A DNA stretch of 64,000 nucleotides. Origin: Psychromonas marina (lineage in GTDB: Bacteria > Pseudomonadota > Gammaproteobacteria > Enterobacterales > Psychromonadaceae). Both the position numbers and the translations under genes were made by a program. Shown piece by piece: positions 1 to 8,136 of this stretch. The stretch covers positions 55,781 to 119,780 of the forward strand of contig NZ_BSPQ01000021.1 of assembly GCF_030161115.1 (NCBI RefSeq). The letters run 5' to 3'. Position 1 is the first letter of the stretch; each line of letters begins with the position of its first letter. The notes under the pieces were generated by a model. That model was given only the letters and a program-made list of their open reading frames with translations. It was not told the origin of the DNA and made no database searches.

Positions 1-428
1 AACCATCTTAATCACCCATAAATAAAAGTCAATTAAAAACAAAATAAAGATCCCGCCTGCCAGTGTGGTTTTGTTTTATTAACAATGCGCTACCTAGTTA
101 ACTTAAAATTTAGCACATGCTTAGCATTTACATTTTATATTTACACTTATTATTAATATATCTGTTACGACATTTTAGATTATCTACTATTAATGTTAGC
201 TCAATTAATCAGCCACATTTTCTACATTCAACATAAAGTGACCGCCGTCAAATTTAATATACTAACTGGGTCTATGTCAAAAAACAGAGTATAAACGATG
301 AAAAATCAATCGATTAATTTGCTAGTTGGTAACAATTGATTAACATCATAGTGACTTATTGTAATAGGTTAATTTTATAAATTATTAACATGTCGTTATG
401 TGGCATCGCTACTATCAAGGAGAACAGA
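1..428. other. Intergenic region upstream of the TRAP operon
   Basis: No gene is visible. The stretch is AT-rich and presumably carries the promoter of the TRAP transporter operon. I looked for a sigma-54 type site (TGGCAC-N5-TTGC), common before dicarboxylate TRAP genes, and did not find a convincing one. Confidence 0.5.
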
Positions 429-1514
429 ATGCAGTTAAAAAAGTTAGTCAAACATTTAGCAATAGGTTTGTCTATTGCAGGAACACTTTTTACCCCGTTT
501 GTAGCCAATGCTGCAAAAGCGGAGCATAAATGGAAAATGGTGACCACTTGGCCAAAAAACTTTCCTGGTTTAGGTACTGGGGCAAATGAGTTAGCAGCAT
601 TAATTAATGAAATGAGTGCCGGCCGTATTCAAGTCAAAGTATATGGGGCAAAAGAACTTGTAGGGGCGTTAGAAACGTTTGATGCAGTCTCTCGTGGTAC
701 AGCAGAATTAGGCCACGGTGCAGGCTATTACTGGAAAGGTAAAGTGCCTGCAGGGCAGTTCTTCACTGCGGTGCCTTTTGGGTTAACCGCTCAAGAGATG
801 AATGGTTGGATATACAATGGTGGTGGATTAGCGTTATGGCATGAAGCTTACGAACCCTTTGGTATTGTTCCAATGCCTGCAGGTAATACTGGTGTGCAAA
901 TGGGGGGCTGGTTTAATAAGCGTATTGATAGTCTCGCAGACCTTAAAGGTTTGAAGATGCGTATTCCCGGTTTAGGTGGTGAAGTGTTAAAACGAGCAGG
1001 CGGTACGCCGGTCTTATTACCAGGTAGTGAAATTTTTCCTGCATTACAATCAGGTACCATCGATGCAACAGAGTGGGTAGGTCCTTATAACGATCTTGCA
1101 TTTGGCCTTAATAAAGCCGCAAAATACTATTATTATCCAGGATGGCATGAGCCAGGTTCAACAATGGAAGTGCTAATTAATAAGAAAGCATTAGAAGCGC
1201 TACCAAAAGATTTACAATCAATTGTGTTAAATGCAACTAAAGTTGCCAATGCTAACATGCTGGCAGATTACACTACGCGAAACAATGCTGCTCTTGAGCA
1301 ATTGGTTAATAAAGGAGGGGTAGAGCTATTACCGTTCCCGAAAGATGTCATAACACAGTTAAAGGCACTATCAGCTGAAGTTGTTATGGAAGAAGCACAA
1401 AAAGATGAAATGAGTAAAAAGGTTTATGCTTCTTATAAAGCCTATCGTGACCAAGTGATTAAATGGCACGCTATCTCAGAGCAATCCTACTTGAATGCAA
1501 GAAACCCTGAGTAG
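429..1514 (+). CDS. dctP: TRAP transporter substrate-binding protein, DctP/TakP-like
   Basis: Periplasmic solute receptor of a tripartite ATP-independent (TRAP) transporter, 361 aa. A Sec signal peptide ends near AANA (about residue 28). The mature chain opens with KMVTTWPKNFPGLGTGA and carries GNTGVQMGGWF, the LKGLKMRIPG arginine loop and the ATEWVGPYND segment. This arrangement matches the TakP type, which binds 2-keto or hydroxy carboxylates through an Arg and a Glu-Trp pair. The start at 429 is chosen because AAGGAGA sits eight bases upstream; an in-frame ATG at 390 would add a 13-residue tail ahead of the signal peptide. It is followed by a terminator and then dctQ/dctM. The exact substrate (pyruvate, lactate or another 2-oxoacid) is inferred from family resemblance only. 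Confidence 0.9.
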   Translation: MQLKKLVKHLAIGLSIAGTLFTPFVANAAKAEHKWKMVTTWPKNFPGLGTGANELAALINEMSAGRIQVKVYGAKELVGALETFDAVSRGTAELGHGAGYYWKGKVPAGQFFTAVPFGLTAQEMNGWIYNGGGLALWHEAYEPFGIVPMPAGNTGVQMGGWFNKRIDSLADLKGLKMRIPGLGGEVLKRAGGTPVLLPGSEIFPALQSGTIDATEWVGPYNDLAFGLNKAAKYYYYPGWHEPGSTMEVLINKKALEALPKDLQSIVLNATKVANANMLADYTTRNNAALEQLVNKGGVELLPFPKDVITQLKALSAEVVMEEAQKDEMSKKVYASYKAYRDQVIKWHAISEQSYLNARNPE

Positions 1515-1525
1515 TTCCGATAAAT

Positions 1526-1566
1526 CAGCTAATCCAATCACCTAATGGATTAGCTGTTCTTTTTTA
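1526..1566 (+). terminator. Rho-independent terminator between dctP and dctQ
   Basis: An 11-bp perfect stem (CAGCTAATCCA with TGGATTAGCTG) is followed by a T-rich tail. It lies 12 bp after the dctP stop and before dctQ. It probably acts as an attenuator, so that the binding protein is made in excess over the membrane subunits. Confidence 0.85.
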
Positions 1567-1609
1567 TAGGGCTATTTAAGACATAGTCCCATTTTTTGTA
1601 AATAGAGAA

Positions 1610-2182
1610 ATGTGTATGGATACACCATCCCCTGTAGTCATCAACCTAATCAAAAACATCAATCGTTTTAGTGACTGGACTGGCCGTTTTGTTTCTTGGT
1701 TTGTACTCGCGATTGTATTAGTTACATTCATTGTCGTTGTCATGCGTTATCTTTTTAATACCGGTTCTGTCTTTTTGCAGGAATCGATCACTTATTTTCA
1801 CAACTACGTCATTATGCTCGGTGCAGGTTATACGTTGTTAAAAGGTGGGCATGTACGTGTTGACATTTTTTATCGACCTGCAAGTGCTAAAAAGCAAGCA
1901 TGGGTTAATTTATTCGGTTTTCTTTTCTTATTACTCCCGACCTGTTTGTTTATCTTTTTTATTGCTTGGGAATATGTAGCCGCTTCATGGCGTGTATTAG
2001 AAGGTTCACAAGAAGCGGGAGGAATTGATGCGCGTTACTTGTTTAAATCTACCATTTTATTAATGCCAGCATTAATGATCATTCAAGGTATTGCTGAAAC
2101 GTTAAAAGCAATATTGGTCATCAAAGGTTATGAAAAGCAAGTTGAAGCATTAGACACACATCAAGAGGAGCATGGATTATGA
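1610..2182 (+). CDS. dctQ: TRAP transporter small permease subunit, DctQ-like
   Basis: Small membrane subunit of the TRAP transporter, 190 aa, with four predicted transmembrane helices: about residues 22-42, 58-76, 98-120 and 142-162. The family's features are present: an RYLFNTGSVFLQE stretch before helix 2 and a GGHVRVDIFY motif after it. It pairs with DctM in the inner membrane and receives substrate from the binding protein. Its stop overlaps the dctM start (ATGA), indicating translational coupling. Start choice is uncertain: ATG at 1610 or at 1616, both within reach of a weak AGAG ribosome site. Confidence 0.88.
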   Translation: MCMDTPSPVVINLIKNINRFSDWTGRFVSWFVLAIVLVTFIVVVMRYLFNTGSVFLQESITYFHNYVIMLGAGYTLLKGGHVRVDIFYRPASAKKQAWVNLFGFLFLLLPTCLFIFFIAWEYVAASWRVLEGSQEAGGIDARYLFKSTILLMPALMIIQGIAETLKAILVIKGYEKQVEALDTHQEEHGL

Positions 2183-3558
2183 TTGAATTGCTACCACTAT
2201 TATTATTCGCCTTTGCTTTTATCATATTATTAGTCGGTTATCCTGTCGCTTTTGCTTTAGCAGGATCAGGTCTCCTATTTGCCTTAATAGGTTATATGAC
2301 TGGCACGTTCGATAGCGTATTCCTTGAAGCTATCCCAAATCGTATTCAGGGTATTCTTTCCAATGAACTCTTAATTGCTATCCCCCTATTTGTATTTATG
2401 GGCGTGATGCTAGAAAAGTCTAAAATAGCAGAAGAGTTACTCGATACAATGGGGCAAGTCTTTGGCGGTAAACCCGGTGGCTTAGGTTTGTCGGTGTTGA
2501 TTGTTGGTATGTTATTAGCCGCGAGTACAGGCATTGTTGGTGCGACGGTTGTTACAATGGGCTTGTTAGCGTTACCTACCATGTTAAAGCGTGGTTATTC
2601 ACCACAAGTCGCTACTGGCGTTATCTGTGCATCGGGCACCTTAGGGCAAATAATCCCCCCATCAATTGTATTAGTGTTATTGGGTGATGTAATCTCATCT
2701 GCCTATCAACAAGCTCAATTAGACCAAGGCATTTTCGCTCCTGAAAGTGTCACGGTAGGTGATCTGTTTTTAGGAGCATTGATTCCAGGCATATTGTTAG
2801 TTGGTCTGTATGCATTGTATATCATCATAATCGCACTAGTGGCACCTAACAAAGTACCGCCAATTCCAGAGGATGAGCGTAAAGTAAGTCGTGAATTATG
2901 GATGCAAGTACTAACCGTATTAATCCCACCTATTGGTTTGATTGTATTGGTACTGGGTTCAATTCTAGGGGGGATTGCAACACCTACAGAAGCTGCATCT
3001 GTCGGCTCGGTTGGCGCTATTGTTTTAGCAAAATTTAAGAAAACGTTAAATTTTTCAGTATTACAGCAAGTATTGCGTAGCACTACCGAAGTAACTGCAA
3101 TGGTGTTCATGATTTTAATCGGCGCTTCAATTTTCTCTCTTGTATTTCGTGGCTTCGGCGGGGATGATCTTGTACGTGATTTTTTGACTAATTTACCCGG
3201 GGGTATGTTTTCTGCGCTATTTTTAGTCATGTTAGTGATGTTTTTACTTGGATTCTTTCTCGACTTTATTGAAATAACGTTTGTTGTTATACCTATTGTT
3301 GCACCAATCCTTTTGAGTATGGGGATCGATCCTATTTGGTTAGGTATTATGATTGCCTTAAACCTACAAACCTCATTTTTGACACCTCCCTTTGGGTTCT
3401 CACTGTTTTATCTGCGTGGGGTTGCCCCAGACTCGGTTTCAACGCCACAGATTTACCGCGGCGTTATTCCATTTATTGCCATACAAATAGTCGTAATTGG
3501 TTTACTGGCTTATTACCCAAGCTTAGCCACTTGGTTACCTAATTTAGTATATGGTTAA
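2179..3558 (+). CDS. dctM: TRAP transporter large permease subunit, DctM-like
   Basis: Large, ion-coupled membrane subunit of the TRAP transporter, 459 aa, hydrophobic throughout, with about a dozen membrane segments. DctM landmarks are visible: LLVGYPVAFALAGSGLLFA near the N-terminus, ELLIAIPLFVFMGVMLE, the GTLGQIIPPSIVLVLLGD re-entrant region, and GGIATPTEAASVG in the second half. Length is slightly above the usual 425-440 aa. It overlaps dctQ by four bases and ends the operon; a hairpin follows its stop. Confidence 0.92.
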   Translation: MIELLPLLLFAFAFIILLVGYPVAFALAGSGLLFALIGYMTGTFDSVFLEAIPNRIQGILSNELLIAIPLFVFMGVMLEKSKIAEELLDTMGQVFGGKPGGLGLSVLIVGMLLAASTGIVGATVVTMGLLALPTMLKRGYSPQVATGVICASGTLGQIIPPSIVLVLLGDVISSAYQQAQLDQGIFAPESVTVGDLFLGALIPGILLVGLYALYIIIIALVAPNKVPPIPEDERKVSRELWMQVLTVLIPPIGLIVLVLGSILGGIATPTEAASVGSVGAIVLAKFKKTLNFSVLQQVLRSTTEVTAMVFMILIGASIFSLVFRGFGGDDLVRDFLTNLPGGMFSALFLVMLVMFLLGFFLDFIEITFVVIPIVAPILLSMGIDPIWLGIMIALNLQTSFLTPPFGFSLFYLRGVAPDSVSTPQIYRGVIPFIAIQIVVIGLLAYYPSLATWLPNLVYG

Positions 3559-3589
3559 TTTTATTGGTTAGCCGCAAGCATTAATTTAA

Positions 3590-3627
3590 CTCTGTTCATC
3601 TCAACATCAACGGTGAGATGAACAGAG
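3590..3627. terminator. Perfect 14-bp hairpin after dctM
   Basis: CTCTGTTCATCTCA pairs exactly with TGAGATGAACAGAG around a 10-base loop, 32 bp after the dctM stop. There is no T-run, so it may work as an mRNA-stabilising or Rho-assisted 3' structure rather than a classic terminator. Confidence 0.65.
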
Positions 3628-3791
3628 CAATTCACTCATCTATTTACATTAATTTATAATACTGCGTTTGTTTCTGCGATTTTACTCCTCTTTTACAATA
3701 TTATTATATCTTTAAGTTAAACATTTACCTCACCAAGACATTTAATGTCGAAATTTATATCCTATTGATCTATAGCAGTTAAATCTCTTAT

Positions 3792-3844
3792 GGGCGTAGT
3801 AACTTAGACCATTAGGGGCGTAGAAAATAATGATAAAGGCGTAG
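3792..3844 (+). promoter_or_regulatory. Three direct copies of GGCGTAG, possible MalT-like activator sites
   Basis: GGGCGTAG occurs at 3792-3799 and 3816-3823, and AGGCGTAG at 3837-3844. The spacing is 24 and 21 bp, roughly two helical turns, all on the same strand and about 100-150 bp before the phosphatase lipoprotein start. The form (short G-rich direct repeats) recalls MalT boxes (GGGGAKGAGG): the middle copy read as GGGGCGTAGA agrees at 7 of 10 positions. Assignment to MalT is inference. Confidence 0.45.
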
Positions 3845-3947
3845 ATTTAATTGTTTTATATCAGCATGTTACGTAACTTATGTCACGTTTTTGTCATATT
3901 TGGTTGTTACTTTACTGGCTCTTTAATAACGCAAGTGAGAATAACGG

Positions 3948-6212
3948 ATGTTTAAAACTAAAAACCTTTTTTTTTCAGTGTCGACAATAAGCCTGTTGGT
4001 ATTAGCAGGTTGTAATAGTAATGATAAAGAGTATATCGATCGTGAAGTAGATCGAGAAATTGCAGATAGTATTGATACAGGTCCTTATGCTTGTAGCAGT
4101 GAAGAAATAGATGACAACCCTGGAAAAGACTGTCGCTTGTATATTAAAGGTTCGATGAATAGTTGGTCAGCCCGTCCTGATGCGCAACTTCATTATCAGG
4201 GAGAGGGTGCCCACATTGCATTATTTAGTATGGAATCCGGCTCTTATTCTTTTAAAATTTCCGATCCACAATGGAGTGACCAACGTGATCTAGCGATTGC
4301 TCAAAGTGCGGATAACAGTGTCTCGGTAGATACCATTTACGAGTTACAGCGTAAATACGATGAATTTGAAAACCAAAATATGGATATTGTTGTAAATGGG
4401 CAGGAACAAGTATTTCGATTTACACTAGATGCCAGTGTAAGTACTGATAACCCAACGCTCTACATAGAGAATATTACTGAACAAGACGTCGACAATCTAT
4501 CTACACCAATGTACTTAGTTGGTAGTTTCACTGATTGGGAGCAACATGATGATTATGTTTTTAAATATATTGGTGCTGGTAATTATCAAGTCAAAGTTTC
4601 ATTTGCCCAACAGACTGACATACAATTTAATATTACACAGGAATTAGATGATAAGTTATTAACCTATGGTTCACTAAAAAATCAACTTGTAGACCTAAAA
4701 GAAGGGGCATCTGCACTGACAACTTACCCTGGTGGTTTGATTCATGCCAGCGTTGAAGCAGGAAGTTACATAGTAGGTATATCTGTATTGGGTGATGGTC
4801 AGATTGGTGTACCCGTTTCTATTGCTAAGGTTAATGCGGTGTCTGGTTACAATAAATTAACAACCATTGATAACCCCATAAGTATTGGTGCTGATGGTAG
4901 TACCTTTGCCCAAAGTTATGAATGGGAAACTTCCTCTGACGATGCGGTTAACGTATCACTAGAAGATGATGACAAACAATTGGATTCTACTTCAAGACAA
5001 ATTGCAACAGCAGATGAGCAAGGTAACTATAAAGTCACATTAACAATCAATAAAGAACTCGACTCTCAATCAACAGATAGCCATGATGTAGATGTTGTCA
5101 GTATGGAAAAAACTAAAAACGTAATTTTAATGATTGGTGATGGTATGGGATACGGCCAAATTAATGTAACACGTGCTTACAAAGGTGAAACATTATTTCT
5201 TGAATCAGGAATTCATCAAGGCCAGATAAATACAGCTAGTGCTGATACATTGGGACATGAGCATCTAGCTGGCTTAGGTGAACACTATTATACTGATTCT
5301 GCAGCAGCTGCGTCTGCTATGGCAACAGGTTATAAGGTAAACTCTGGTGTTATATCGCAAGCTATCCCTGGTGATGGTTCTGATCTTAAAACTATTCTTG
5401 AATCAGCCCAAAAAATGGGTAAATCAGTGGGGGTTGTTGCCACTTCTCATTGCGTGCATGCAACTCCTGCTGCGTTTACTGCACATGGTCAAAACAGAAA
5501 TGATTTTACGCAGCTTTCTCAAAGCATGTTTTATGATGTTCAACCTAATGTAGCATTATGTGGTAGCAAACAAGTGGACAATATCGATGTGATAAGTCGT
5601 GATGCTGCAGCGAACAACTACATTGTTGTTCGCAACCATACTGACTTGATGACTAAAATGGATGATCTGCCAATTAATGATCCAAATGCGGAGATTAAGT
5701 TTGCAGGTATTTTTGGAATCGATGAAATCCCTTATGTCGTGCCAAGTGATTCACAAGAAGCGAATGATTGGAGTTATGAAAGCTTAGACATCCCGCAGAT
5801 TGAAAGGATGACAGAGATTGCAATAGATATTCTGTCACGTAACCCTAATGGCTTTTTCTTAATGGTAGAAGGCTCACAAATTGATTTTGCGGCACATATA
5901 AATGATGAAAAACGTATGATTCATGAAACACTTAAATTTGATGACTCAGTTAAACATGCTGTTGATTGGTCCGTACAACGTGATGATACGATGGTTATTG
6001 TCACTGCCGATCATGAAACTGGCGGTTTAGCGCTTATTAAAACAAATGGTGCTGGTAATATCCCGGATGTTAGTTGGAAATGGGGTAGTCATACGAATGT
6101 ACCTGTACCAATGATGGCTTGGGGGTTGAACAGCGATGTTGTGCATGCACGCTCAATTGATAATACATCCATCCACAGTATTATGTTCGGTGCAATGACT
6201 GCTGCACAGTAA
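3948..6212 (+). CDS. Lipoprotein alkaline phosphatase with starch-binding-like N-terminal modules
   Basis: 754-aa outer-surface or periplasmic lipoprotein: LVLAGC lipobox with Cys22, then a short charged linker. Residues about 60-150 and 185-290 form two beta modules with GSMNSW (68-73) and GSFTDW (192-197), the hallmark turn of starch/glycogen-binding E-set or CBM-like domains seen in pullulanases. Residues about 300-385 look like an Ig/PKD-type spacer. From about 388 a complete PhoA-type alkaline phosphatase follows: MIGDGMGYGQ with metal ligand Asp398, TDSAAAASAMATG with nucleophile Ser451, and TADHETGG near the C-terminus. PhoA alone is about 450 aa, so 300 residues are added. Its location between transporters and alpha-glucan genes suggests action on phosphorylated glucans or sugar phosphates; this is inference. 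Confidence 0.85.
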   Translation: MFKTKNLFFSVSTISLLVLAGCNSNDKEYIDREVDREIADSIDTGPYACSSEEIDDNPGKDCRLYIKGSMNSWSARPDAQLHYQGEGAHIALFSMESGSYSFKISDPQWSDQRDLAIAQSADNSVSVDTIYELQRKYDEFENQNMDIVVNGQEQVFRFTLDASVSTDNPTLYIENITEQDVDNLSTPMYLVGSFTDWEQHDDYVFKYIGAGNYQVKVSFAQQTDIQFNITQELDDKLLTYGSLKNQLVDLKEGASALTTYPGGLIHASVEAGSYIVGISVLGDGQIGVPVSIAKVNAVSGYNKLTTIDNPISIGADGSTFAQSYEWETSSDDAVNVSLEDDDKQLDSTSRQIATADEQGNYKVTLTINKELDSQSTDSHDVDVVSMEKTKNVILMIGDGMGYGQINVTRAYKGETLFLESGIHQGQINTASADTLGHEHLAGLGEHYYTDSAAAASAMATGYKVNSGVISQAIPGDGSDLKTILESAQKMGKSVGVVATSHCVHATPAAFTAHGQNRNDFTQLSQSMFYDVQPNVALCGSKQVDNIDVISRDAAANNYIVVRNHTDLMTKMDDLPINDPNAEIKFAGIFGIDEIPYVVPSDSQEANDWSYESLDIPQIERMTEIAIDILSRNPNGFFLMVEGSQIDFAAHINDEKRMIHETLKFDDSVKHAVDWSVQRDDTMVIVTADHETGGLALIKTNGAGNIPDVSWKWGSHTNVPVPMMAWGLNSDVVHARSIDNTSIHSIMFGAMTAAQ

Positions 6213-6267
6213 AAGTGTAATCAGTTTTGATATTATTAACTATGTAATATTATTTTGAATAATCATG

Positions 6268-6315
6268 CTTGTCTTATCACAGTGCTGGTGGACTGTGATA
6301 AGACAAGTATTTTAT
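6268..6315 (+). terminator. Strong terminator after the phosphatase lipoprotein
   Basis: A 16-bp perfect stem (CTTGTCTTATCACAGT with ACTGTGATAAGACAAG, 8-base loop) is followed by TATTTTAT. Confidence 0.85.
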
Positions 6316-6724
6316 AAAGGATATGGTAGAACCTGCTCGACTTTAGATACTTATTTGCACTTTTTTACTCGTAATATTGAAAGATAAAATACATTGTTGA
6401 TAATGTTTATCATCAATACTCATTATCATTCGGCTCAGCTTCTCATTATTCGTTAATAATCCCCACCTTGAGTACACAGATAGACATAGCGTGATCTGCC
6501 TATCGCGACAGCTGCAATTAATTCATTATAGTATTTACTCATTGATGACGATTTAAACGCTGATTTACGCTCTTTAATCTAACTTCTTAGCAACAAACTT
6601 ATTCAATATAAATGCCTTTGTCATTTATTTGAAAAGTTACTCTGCAATAATAGTTTTTTATTTGTATTTACTAATGAAACCCTATTCTTGTTTCCCTTTG
6701 AAAAATTCCTCTCAGGAGATTTAT
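6316..6724. other. Intergenic leader region of glgC
   Basis: About 400 bp without a convincing gene. A hydrophobic in-frame TTG-initiated extension of glgC exists from 6629 but has no ribosome site and no family counterpart. The region presumably holds the glgC promoter and an untranslated leader. Confidence 0.4.
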
Positions 6725-7990
6725 ATGCACCATAGTACCGACCGTCACATTAGTAATTTAACCAAAGATACCTATGCATTAGTTTTAGCTGGTGGCCGTG
6801 GTAGCCGTTTATATGAACTAACTGACTCTCGAGCAAAACCCGCTGTTTATTTTGGTGGTAAGTTCCGTATTATTGATTTCCCTTTATCAAACTGTATAAA
6901 TTCTGGCATTAACCGCGTAGGCATAGCAACACAATATAAATCTCACTCTTTAATTCGTCATATAAGCCGTGGTTGGGGCAGCTTTAAGGCAAAAGAGTTT
7001 GTTGAAGTTTTACCAGCATCACAGCAAAATGGTGAAGATTGGTATGTGGGTACAGCTGATGCTGTTTATCAGAACATGGATATCATTCAATCACACAATC
7101 CCAAATACGTATTAGTGTTATCTGGCGATCATGTTTATCGCATGGATTATGGTACTTTGATAGCTGAGCATGTCGCTAACAATGCCGATATGACCGTTTG
7201 CTGTCTTGAAGCGGCAACAGAGGAAGCTGCGGGTAGCTTTGGTGTGTTGACTGTTAATGCAAAAAATAAAGTGATGGCCTTTGATGAAAAACCTGAACAA
7301 CCAAATGAAGTGCCAGGTAAACCAGGTACTTGTTTAGCCTCTATGGGTAATTATCTCTTTAATGCAGATTTTCTATTCAATCAATTGTTAAAAGACGATG
7401 GGACAGAAGGTTCTACGCATGATTTTGGTCATGATATTATCCCTTCAATTATCAAGGAAAATGACGTCTATGCTTATGCATTCAAAGACCCTGATAGTGA
7501 AAATCAACCTTATTGGCGTGATGTGGGTACATTAGATTCTTTTTGGGAAGCTAATATGGAACTTGTCTCTCCTGAGCCTCAGCTTGACCTTTACGATAAA
7601 GCATGGCCGATTTGGACTTATCAAGAGCAGCTACCCCCTGCAAAGTTCATTTTTGATAATGACGAACGCCGTGGTATGGCATTAGATTCAACCGTATCAG
7701 GTGGCTGTATCATCTCTGGTTCCACCATACGTAAATCGTTATTGTATTCGAGTGTACATGTACACTCATATAGCCTTATCGAAGAGTCGGTATTACTGCA
7801 TGAAAGTGATGTAGGCGAAAATTGTAAATTAAAACGCGTTATTCTTGACAGTAAATGTAATGTGCCAGCAGGTTTGACGATTGGCCATGATAAAGAGCAG
7901 GATATTGCAAATGGTTTTCGTGTCACTGATAAAGGCGTTACCTTAGTCACGAGGAGTATGCTCAAAGCATTAGAGAAAAAAAGTAACTAG
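6725..7990 (+). CDS. glgC: Glucose-1-phosphate adenylyltransferase (ADP-glucose pyrophosphorylase)
   Basis: Makes ADP-glucose from glucose-1-phosphate and ATP, the committed step of bacterial glycogen synthesis; cytosolic homotetramer. The 421-aa protein has the nucleotidyltransferase signature [16 protein letters not shown], the [14 protein letters not shown] segment, [16 protein letters not shown] and the C-terminal beta-helix ([17 protein letters not shown]). Length fits the bacterial family (about 405-431 aa). The start at 6725 is chosen for the CAGGAGA ribosome site 5-6 bases upstream. No glgA, glgB or glgP lies next to it, so glycogen genes are dispersed here; it is convergent with the alpha-glucosidase gene. 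Confidence 0.95.
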   Translation: MHHSTDRHISNLTKDTYALVLAGGRGSRLYELTDSRAKPAVYFGGKFRIIDFPLSNCINSGINRVGIATQYKSHSLIRHISRGWGSFKAKEFVEVLPASQQNGEDWYVGTADAVYQNMDIIQSHNPKYVLVLSGDHVYRMDYGTLIAEHVANNADMTVCCLEAATEEAAGSFGVLTVNAKNKVMAFDEKPEQPNEVPGKPGTCLASMGNYLFNADFLFNQLLKDDGTEGSTHDFGHDIIPSIIKENDVYAYAFKDPDSENQPYWRDVGTLDSFWEANMELVSPEPQLDLYDKAWPIWTYQEQLPPAKFIFDNDERRGMALDSTVSGGCIISGSTIRKSLLYSSVHVHSYSLIEESVLLHESDVGENCKLKRVILDSKCNVPAGLTIGHDKEQDIANGFRVTDKGVTLVTRSMLKALEKKSN

Positions 7991-8006
7991 TCTTTAATTG
8001 TTATGT

Positions 8007-8042
8007 AAATAAAAAGAGCAACCTTGGTTGCTCTTTTTATTT
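8007..8042. terminator. Bidirectional terminator between glgC and the GH13 gene
   Basis: A long AT-flanked stem with core AGAGCAACC/GGTTGCTCT has A-runs on the left and T-runs on the right, so it can end transcription from both convergent genes. Confidence 0.85.
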
Positions 8043-8136
8043 AATACCAATTACATTCAGTATGTGATCTAAATTTTGCCTAGGAAAAACAACTTAATTC
8101 AAGGCGTAAGTTGACCAATAATATCATCTCTATTAA

